A DNA stretch of 12,552 nucleotides, from NCBI GenBank assembly GCA_964508765.1, contig CAZDVD010000054.1:1-12552 (forward strand), in the 5' to 3' direction. The translations under genes and the position numbers were made by a program. This document shows, one piece after another, positions 7,714 through 12,552 of the stretch; the first letter of the stretch is position 1; each line of letters starts with the position of its first letter. Under the pieces are notes generated by a model. It ran no database searches and had not been told where the DNA came from. It saw only the letters and a program-made list of their open reading frames with translations. Source of the DNA: JABMPR01 sp964508765. Lineage in GTDB: Bacteria > Fidelibacterota > UBA8477 > JABMPR01.

Positions 7714-9750
7714 ATGATATTGATAGTAAATGGCGAGCGCGTTTTTGAAGGGCAGATTACTAATGAAATTAATCGACTACGTCCACCTTTTCAGACTGCG
7801 GCAGAAAATTCTGAATCAGATGCTAGCAAAGCCCAACTGGCCGAATGGGCTCGAGAAAATGTAATTGAAGGTGTCCTGTTACAGCAATCTGCACGAGATG
7901 ATCTCAGACCAATAGATCCCGAAGAGTTGATTCAACAATTTAGCAATCTCAAAAAAGAACGCGGGGGCGAAGAGAAGTTCTATGAGGAATCTGGTTTAAC
8001 TCTCAGGGATGATGAAAATATTCTGAGGGAGATTGAGCAACAACGAAAGCTGGAACGATTAATGGCCGAAATTAATACCAAGGCCAGTTCTCCTGCTGAA
8101 TCAGAAGCGCATGAATACCTTCAGGCTAATCCTGAACAATTCATGTTACCGGAAATGGTTCATGCCGCTCATATAGTTAAACACATCGAAGGTTATCGGT
8201 CTCAAGGTGATGCTGAAAAAGAAATTAAAGCGATATGGCAGGAAATTCAGAAGGGAAAAACCTTTGAAGAACTTGCCCATGGTCAATCCGATTGTTCCGA
8301 TGATGATGGTGATCTGGGTGTATTTCCTCCTGGCCAAATGGTTCAAGAGTTTGATGACGTTGTTTTCGCTTTGGGTGAGGGTGAAATCAGCAAAGTTTTT
8401 ACTACACCGTTTGGTTATCACATCGCCAAGGTTTTTCAACGCCACGCTCCCCGAAAGATTGATTTTGAAGAAGTTGAACAGCAAATCATTGATAAACTAT
8501 ATGAAGATCGAAAAAATGAACAGATTGAGATATTTGTTGATGCCTTAAAAGAAAAAGCACGCATCAACTACATCCCTGATGATAGTAAATTCAAAAAAGT
8601 ATTGTCCTCTGTTCTGGTAAAACCATCAGGTCCCGATTGTAACCTGGATTGTGATTATTGTTTTTATCTGGAAAAAGCTGATCTGTTCACAGAGACTAAA
8701 AAACACCGAATGTCCCTTAAAACCATGGAATTATTTATCAAACAGACGCTTCAGCAATCAGTTGGTCCTATTTCATTTGCCTGGCAGGGGGGCGAACCTA
8801 CTCTTATGGGCTTACCTTTTTTCGAAATGGCTGTCAAGTTCCAGAAAAGGTATGCTAAGGGTCGATCGATTGGGAATGGCTTGCAGACCAATGGTTTATT
8901 GTTAAACCAGGAGTGGGCTGACTTTCTTAAAACAAATAATTTTCTGGTGGGTATTTCCATTGATGGTACCGAGCACATCCATGATAAATATAGAACCCAT
9001 GTGAATGGCAAACCGAGTTGGCTAGAAGTGGTAGATAAGGCTAAAATGCTGCTGGAAGCTGGTGTTGAGGTGAATGTCCTTAGCGTTGTAAATGACTATT
9101 CCGTACAATTTCCAGAAGAGATTTATGAGTTTCATAAATCGCTGGGATTTGAATACATGCAGTTTATTCCCTTGGTAGAAACGGATAATAGCAATCCAGA
9201 TAAAGCAGCAGCTTATTCTGTTGGGCAGGAAGCCTATGGAAATTTTTTGATCAAACTCTTTGATATGTGGCAAAATGATTTTAAGGATGGTGTTGCGACT
9301 ACTTCAATTAGGCACTTTGACTCTGTGTTACATAACTATGTTGGTATCGAGGCACCTGACTGCACACTACTGAAGGAGTGTGGAAATTATGTCGTCGTCG
9401 AGCACAATGGCGATGTGTATTCATGTGACTTTTTTGTAGAGCCTGACTGGAAATTGGGCAATCTCTATGAAGAAGATATCCTGGTCATGCTGAATTCTGA
9501 TAAACAGAAGGAGTTTGGGGAACTCAAAAGTGATTTGCCGGAGAAATGCCAAAAATGTAAATGGCAGCGTCCATGTTATGGTGGATGTACAAAGGATAGA
9601 TTAAGAGATCCACAGGACAATGGAGTGAGCCATTTTTGTGAAGCCTATATCGCCTTTTTTGAACACGCAGATAAACGATTAAAACAACTCGCAGTAGAAT
9701 GGGCGCAGAAACAGAAAAAAATACATCCAGTCGAGCCAAACTCGGCCTGA
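7714..9750 (+). CDS. Fusion of parvulin peptidyl-prolyl isomerase and anaerobic sulfatase-maturating radical-SAM enzyme (anSME)
   Basis: A 678-residue cytoplasmic protein without a signal peptide. Residues 1-130 are helical and charged, like the chaperone arm of SurA/PpiC proteins. Residues 147-242 are a parvulin domain with Pin1-like catalytic residues His153 (AAHIV), Cys194 (SDCSDD) and His236 (GYHIAK), plus proline-pocket candidates Met209 and Phe213. Residues about 298-678 are a full anSME. The radical-SAM motif is Cys309-x3-Cys313-x2-Cys316. SPASM auxiliary-cluster cysteines are 550, 556, 571, 612, 615, 621, 625 and 642. Asp572 after Cys571 matches the catalytic Asp277 of the Clostridium perfringens enzyme, and spacing is colinear with that enzyme (offset 294-295). 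anSME oxidises the Cys of C-x-P-x-R to formylglycine. The gene follows two sulfatases with that motif, so they are the likely clients. The frame runs through the junction (about 285-300) unbroken. Confidence 0.93.
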   Translation: MILIVNGERVFEGQITNEINRLRPPFQTAAENSESDASKAQLAEWARENVIEGVLLQQSARDDLRPIDPEELIQQFSNLKKERGGEEKFYEESGLTLRDDENILREIEQQRKLERLMAEINTKASSPAESEAHEYLQANPEQFMLPEMVHAAHIVKHIEGYRSQGDAEKEIKAIWQEIQKGKTFEELAHGQSDCSDDDGDLGVFPPGQMVQEFDDVVFALGEGEISKVFTTPFGYHIAKVFQRHAPRKIDFEEVEQQIIDKLYEDRKNEQIEIFVDALKEKARINYIPDDSKFKKVLSSVLVKPSGPDCNLDCDYCFYLEKADLFTETKKHRMSLKTMELFIKQTLQQSVGPISFAWQGGEPTLMGLPFFEMAVKFQKRYAKGRSIGNGLQTNGLLLNQEWADFLKTNNFLVGISIDGTEHIHDKYRTHVNGKPSWLEVVDKAKMLLEAGVEVNVLSVVNDYSVQFPEEIYEFHKSLGFEYMQFIPLVETDNSNPDKAAAYSVGQEAYGNFLIKLFDMWQNDFKDGVATTSIRHFDSVLHNYVGIEAPDCTLLKECGNYVVVEHNGDVYSCDFFVEPDWKLGNLYEEDILVMLNSDKQKEFGELKSDLPEKCQKCKWQRPCYGGCTKDRLRDPQDNGVSHFCEAYIAFFEHADKRLKQLAVEWAQKQKKIHPVEPNSA

Positions 9751-9761
9751 TGATATTAATC

Positions 9762-9789
9762 GGGGTTTATGTGACTCTTCAAACACCCC
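9762..9789 (+). terminator. Weak terminator candidate after the parvulin-anSME gene
   Basis: GGGGTTT (9762-9768) can pair with AAACACCCC (9781-9789) with one bulged A and a 12-base loop. It lies 12 bases after the stop codon. Only a short ATTTG follows, not a real T-run, so termination would be inefficient or Rho-assisted. Confidence 0.35.
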
Positions 9790-9924
9790 ATTTGATTCTG
9801 ATATGTAATTGAGATGATTTCCCTATATGCGTATGGAAATTCTATTTGTCATGTAAGGGGAGTAGGTACAGTAATATGATACTGAACCCCCGTTTCGAGC
9901 CCCCGGGTCGTCTCAATAACCGCC

Positions 9925-9977
9925 GTTTATGAGACTGCAAAATAGTGCCTTAATTATGAGACACCCTTTTTGAGACA
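9925..9977 (+). repeat. 53-bp dispersed repeat, copy 3
   Basis: The cleanest copy, 51 of 53 identical to copy 2. Just upstream, GTCTCA at 9910-9915 is the inverse of the TGAGAC word at 9930-9935, giving an imperfect inverted pair not seen at the other copies. It separates the maturase block from the GH31 unit. Confidence 0.93.
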
Positions 9978-10077
9978 AATGTAGAACACTTTAACCAAAC
10001 ATAGCTACTGAGCAATCGATACATACAGATATCCGGTGGGTATTAAAGTATTACACCATATACATGGTCTATCGGTA

Positions 10078-12225
10078 TTAAAAATTTATTCTTTGTGCCT
10101 TTTTCTTCAGCCGTGTCTCGATGGTACGTTGGCCATCATCGGAGATAAGAGTGATCTTGAGCAGTACTGGTTTCAAAGGAAAGCTGCCCTCAGTAGAATG
10201 ACTCAGTAATATAGATCGTTTACCGCGTTTTTCGGCTTCAAAATACATCAGTGCATACTCTCCATCTTGATAAGCATATCCATCTCCAGCATCATGATAT
10301 AATCGACCACTAGCCTTATCCCTGTTATCAAATGAGATATAGAGAGAAAGAGTATCCAGTGAATAATCGACTGTGCTCTGGATAAGCGATCCACAAGGTA
10401 AGATAGCCCCCGGTCTAATTCTCAGATCAGCCTGGTATCCATCTTCTTCATCATTATCACCTTCAAGGGTGATACTTCGCCAATTTCCGCCAGGAAGTTT
10501 GGTTCTGGATGACCATTTTGGTATGACAAGCAAATCAGGTCCCAGTAGAAATGCCTCGTCTTCCCTTCTCAATTCAAGATCGGTTGGATCGGCAAAGAAA
10601 ACAGGTTGCATCACAGGTGATCCATCCTGACTGGATTTATAAAAAAGAGTATAAATATACGGGAGCAGACGATAACGACGTTCTAGTGCTTTGCGTGCCA
10701 CAGCCTCTATTTTTGGACCAAATGACCAGGGTTCTTGATCAGTTGTTCTGCGGGAGGTGTGAGCTCTGGAGAACGGATAGAAAGCGCCGATACTGATCCA
10801 ATGTCCGAATAAGTCCGGACTTGCGTTGCCGCTGAACCCGCCAATGTCGGGTCCATTAAAGGGTTGGCCTGAAAGCCCGATATTCAGACTCATTGGAATC
10901 GAAAGTTTTAAATGATCCCAACTGGCAAGATTATCACCAGTCCAGGTTGCTGCATATCGCTGACCACCAATAAAATTGGATCTGGTAAGCACAAAGGGAC
11001 GCTTTTCTGGGTTGTGTTTCAGAATCCCATTTCGGGAGGCTTTTACCATTAACATGCCGTATACATTGTGATATCTTTCGTGAACATCTTCTGGTATAAT
11101 GTCGGATCCGCGGTGCACATTATCGAGAGGCATTGTTTTGCCTGGACCATTAAATACGGCAGGTTCATTCATATCATTCCACACACCATCCACGCCTGTT
11201 GCCATGAAGTCTTTATATAATTCACCCCACCACTCGGCTGTACCAGGTCGGGTAAAATCGGGAAAGACACAATCGCCGGGCCAGACTGTCCCAATGAAGT
11301 TATTCCCGTTTGCGGTCTTCACCCAAACATCCTGCTCCGAACCAGTATCATAGACTTGATAGCCAGGCTCAACTCCTACACCAGGATCTATCATCCAGAT
11401 AGATTTAAAATCCTTATCATGAAGATAAGCATTAGTTGATCTTGGATCAGGGAACTTCTCAGGAGAAAAGGTGAATATCTTGTACTCATCCATATAGTGG
11501 ATATCCATCCAGATGACATCGCATGGTAATCTTTTTTCCCTAAATGTATCAGCTATTTCACGCACGCGAGAGTCTGGGTAATAGGAGTAACGACACTGGT
11601 GATAACCTAGGCTCCAGAGGGGTGGAAGTGGAATAGTTCCAATTAGACCCGACAATTTCCTCAAAACCGCTTGTGGACTTGATCCTTCAATGATGAAAAC
11701 CCTGAAAGGACCACCTTCACTTAGAAACATTATATCTGTAGTTAATGACAATTCCTGTTTCCAGGTATTATCAGCCAAGACGCCGAATGCCGATCCATCT
11801 TCACGAACTGCTAATACCCATGGATGAGATTGATACAGGCGCCGACCAAAGTGTCTTGTGTAAGTGTAATTGTCGGTATTCCATAACTCTATCGATGACC
11901 CATTTCTGCGCAATTCACCTGTGACCTCACCAGTACCGTAAAGGTCTGTGCCATCTGCTATCTCCACATAAGCCATGGATTTACCAAAAGCTTCACTGAA
12001 GTGAACTCTGGTTGACCACGATGACGGTAGAGCACCCTGCTCTTCAGGTTCATTCTCCAGTGCAAAACTCGGGAGCTGCCGGCTTGGATCAAAATCAGCG
12101 GGATAGAATACAGCAATATCATTCTGGATAAGAGCCGCTCGCTCTTGGGACCAAAGCTCTCCAAGAAGCAATACCAGTACAATTATTGTATAGCTAGTCT
12201 GCCGTGTTGCTCTTGCTCTTATCAT
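10078..12225 (-). CDS. Secreted GH31 glycoside hydrolase (alpha-glucosidase-like)
   Basis: A 715-residue exported enzyme that cleaves terminal alpha-linked glucose or a related sugar with retention. Residues 1-27 form a signal peptide (basic start, then TIIVLVLLLG). There is no lipobox Cys, so it is probably periplasmic or secreted. An N-terminal beta-sandwich (about 35-195) contains YGTGE and LWNTDN, features of alpha-glucosidases in this family. The TIM barrel (about 200-530) holds the signature WNDMNE, with nucleophile Asp351, and TGDN with acid/base Asp431. Asp241 (WMDIHYM) should lie in the sugar-binding subsite. Beta domains follow from about 535. Start ATG 12225 is supported by GAGG five bases upstream. 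It converges with the sulfatase block, so it is a separate transcription unit, and it is framed by repeat copies 3 and 4. Alpha-xylosidase or alpha-galactosidase activity is possible but less likely. Confidence 0.93.
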   Translation of the reverse strand: MIRARATRQTSYTIIVLVLLLGELWSQERAALIQNDIAVFYPADFDPSRQLPSFALENEPEEQGALPSSWSTRVHFSEAFGKSMAYVEIADGTDLYGTGEVTGELRRNGSSIELWNTDNYTYTRHFGRRLYQSHPWVLAVREDGSAFGVLADNTWKQELSLTTDIMFLSEGGPFRVFIIEGSSPQAVLRKLSGLIGTIPLPPLWSLGYHQCRYSYYPDSRVREIADTFREKRLPCDVIWMDIHYMDEYKIFTFSPEKFPDPRSTNAYLHDKDFKSIWMIDPGVGVEPGYQVYDTGSEQDVWVKTANGNNFIGTVWPGDCVFPDFTRPGTAEWWGELYKDFMATGVDGVWNDMNEPAVFNGPGKTMPLDNVHRGSDIIPEDVHERYHNVYGMLMVKASRNGILKHNPEKRPFVLTRSNFIGGQRYAATWTGDNLASWDHLKLSIPMSLNIGLSGQPFNGPDIGGFSGNASPDLFGHWISIGAFYPFSRAHTSRRTTDQEPWSFGPKIEAVARKALERRYRLLPYIYTLFYKSSQDGSPVMQPVFFADPTDLELRREDEAFLLGPDLLVIPKWSSRTKLPGGNWRSITLEGDNDEEDGYQADLRIRPGAILPCGSLIQSTVDYSLDTLSLYISFDNRDKASGRLYHDAGDGYAYQDGEYALMYFEAEKRGKRSILLSHSTEGSFPLKPVLLKITLISDDGQRTIETRLKKKAQRINF

Positions 12226-12262
12226 TTCAACCTCATTTTCTTCAATTCGTATTATTCTTATG

Positions 12263-12290
12263 CAAAATTATTGCACGTTTTATATAACAA
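12263..12290 (-). promoter_or_regulatory. Candidate GH31 promoter of Bacteroidota type
   Basis: On the minus strand TAATTTTG (12270 down to 12263) fits the Bacteroidota -7 consensus TAnnTTTG exactly. A TTG (12290-12288) lies 17 bases further upstream in the place of the -33 box. Transcription would start near 12257, giving a leader of about 30 bases. I saw no equally good match ahead of the other genes. Confidence 0.4.
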
Positions 12291-12414
12291 TTGGCACAGT
12301 TTGGACATTAAAATAAGAGAGATAACTTTTGCTTCCTAATCATGATATTGACACCTTCAAGTGTTACTATTTCAAGTTGATTCGCGTGCGGTTTGCAAGT
12401 GTTATTTTGTTCAA

Positions 12415-12439
12415 TGGAACATCCAGATAAATTGTTCCA
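12415..12439. promoter_or_regulatory. Inverted repeat TGGAACA-N11-TGTTCCA, possible operator
   Basis: Seven-base arms (12415-12421 and 12433-12439) are exact reverse complements. The site lies about 125 bases upstream of the GH31 promoter candidate. The symmetry fits a dimeric regulator, and the half-site TGTTCCA recurs at 1523-1529. No regulator gene is in the window, so this is a guess from symmetry alone. Confidence 0.3.
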
Positions 12440-12513
12440 CGTTCTTATGATTGAAGACAACATGCAGGATTCTACACTATTAGAGTGGCCTATACGTGTC
12501 ACGACTTGCACCG

Positions 12514-12552
12514 CTTTATGAGACTGCAAAATAGCGACTAAATAATGGGACA
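12514..12552 (+). repeat. 53-bp dispersed repeat, copy 4 (cut by the window end)
   Basis: Only the first 39 positions are visible. It is the most diverged copy, with about six differences from copy 3 in 39, including TGGGAC in place of the second TGAGAC. The orientation is the same as the other three copies. Confidence 0.85.

Larger units (their letters stand above)
9751..10077. other. Convergent intergenic region
   Basis: The parvulin-anSME and GH31 genes end towards each other here. The region contains a weak terminator candidate (9762-9789), a GC-rich islet (about 9886-9910) and repeat copy 3 (9925-9977). A small stem ACCAT-N4-ATGGT (10055-10068) lies just past the GH31 stop but lacks a following T-run on the minus strand. 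I see no gene. Confidence 0.5.
12226..12513. other. Upstream region of the GH31 gene
   Basis: Non-coding and AT-rich near the gene. It contains the GAGG ribosome-binding site (12231-12234), a Bacteroidota-type promoter candidate (12263-12290) and an inverted repeat that may be an operator (12415-12439). A 73-codon minus-strand frame here starts inside the repeat and has no protein-like features. Confidence 0.5.

Noticed and set aside
9886..9910. tRNA fragment or attachment site suggested by a GTTTCGAGCCC-like T-loop
   Set aside because: The flanking C tracts cannot pair as a T-stem, and no acceptor, D or anticodon arms are present.
12308..12529. 73-codon open frame on the minus strand upstream of GH31
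   Set aside because: It starts inside repeat copy 4, covers the candidate operator and reads as non-coding.
93..12552. CRISPR array or integron attC sites as an explanation of the four repeats
   Set aside because: The copies are kilobases apart with whole genes between, not 30-40-bp spacers. The repeat lacks the long inverted symmetry of attC sites, and no cas or integrase gene is visible.

Overview
The window reads as an accessory carbohydrate-degradation region from an anaerobic or facultative bacterium, probably of the Fibrobacteres-Chlorobi-Bacteroidetes group or a neighbour. Four things point there: S1 sulfatases with Tat-type leaders, a GH97 enzyme, an oxygen-sensitive radical-SAM sulfatase-maturing enzyme in place of the aerobic type, and one promoter candidate upstream of the GH31 gene with the Bacteroidota form (TAnnTTTG with an upstream TTG). 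The phylum is an inference. There is no rRNA, tRNA or other taxonomic marker.

Layout. (1) 1-279 holds no gene but carries the first copy of a 53-bp dispersed repeat. (2) 280-1410 (minus) is a saccharopine-dehydrogenase/lysine-6-dehydrogenase-like oxidoreductase that starts at TTG. By eye it is richer in G+C than the rest. (3) 1411-2004 is a divergent intergenic region with repeat copy 2. (4) 1957/2005-9750 (plus) is a four-gene block: retaining-type GH97 glycosidase, two formylglycine-dependent S1 sulfatases, and a 678-residue protein. That protein fuses a Pin1-like parvulin peptidyl-prolyl isomerase to a complete anaerobic sulfatase-maturating enzyme (anSME). (5) 9751-10077 is a convergent intergenic region with a weak terminator candidate and repeat copy 3. 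(6) 10078-12225 (minus) is a secreted GH31 alpha-glucosidase-like enzyme. (7) 12226-12552 is its upstream region, ending in repeat copy 4, which the window edge cuts.

How the genes fit together. Both sulfatases have the Cys-type C-A-P-S-R motif, so each needs its Cys oxidised to formylglycine. Both carry twin-arginine leaders, so they should fold, and so be matured, in the cytoplasm. The fused parvulin-anSME has no signal peptide and lies directly downstream, so it is the obvious maturase. The exported sulfatases, GH97 and GH31 would then desulfate and cut an alpha-linked sulfated glycan outside the cytoplasm. No SusC/SusD pair, regulator or sugar transporter is present.

The most unusual items are the parvulin-anSME fusion and the 53-bp repeat. 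The repeat occurs four times in one orientation, always between genes, and splits the window into three gene units. It contains three TGAGAC words and looks like a solitary insertion-sequence end, although no transposase is present.
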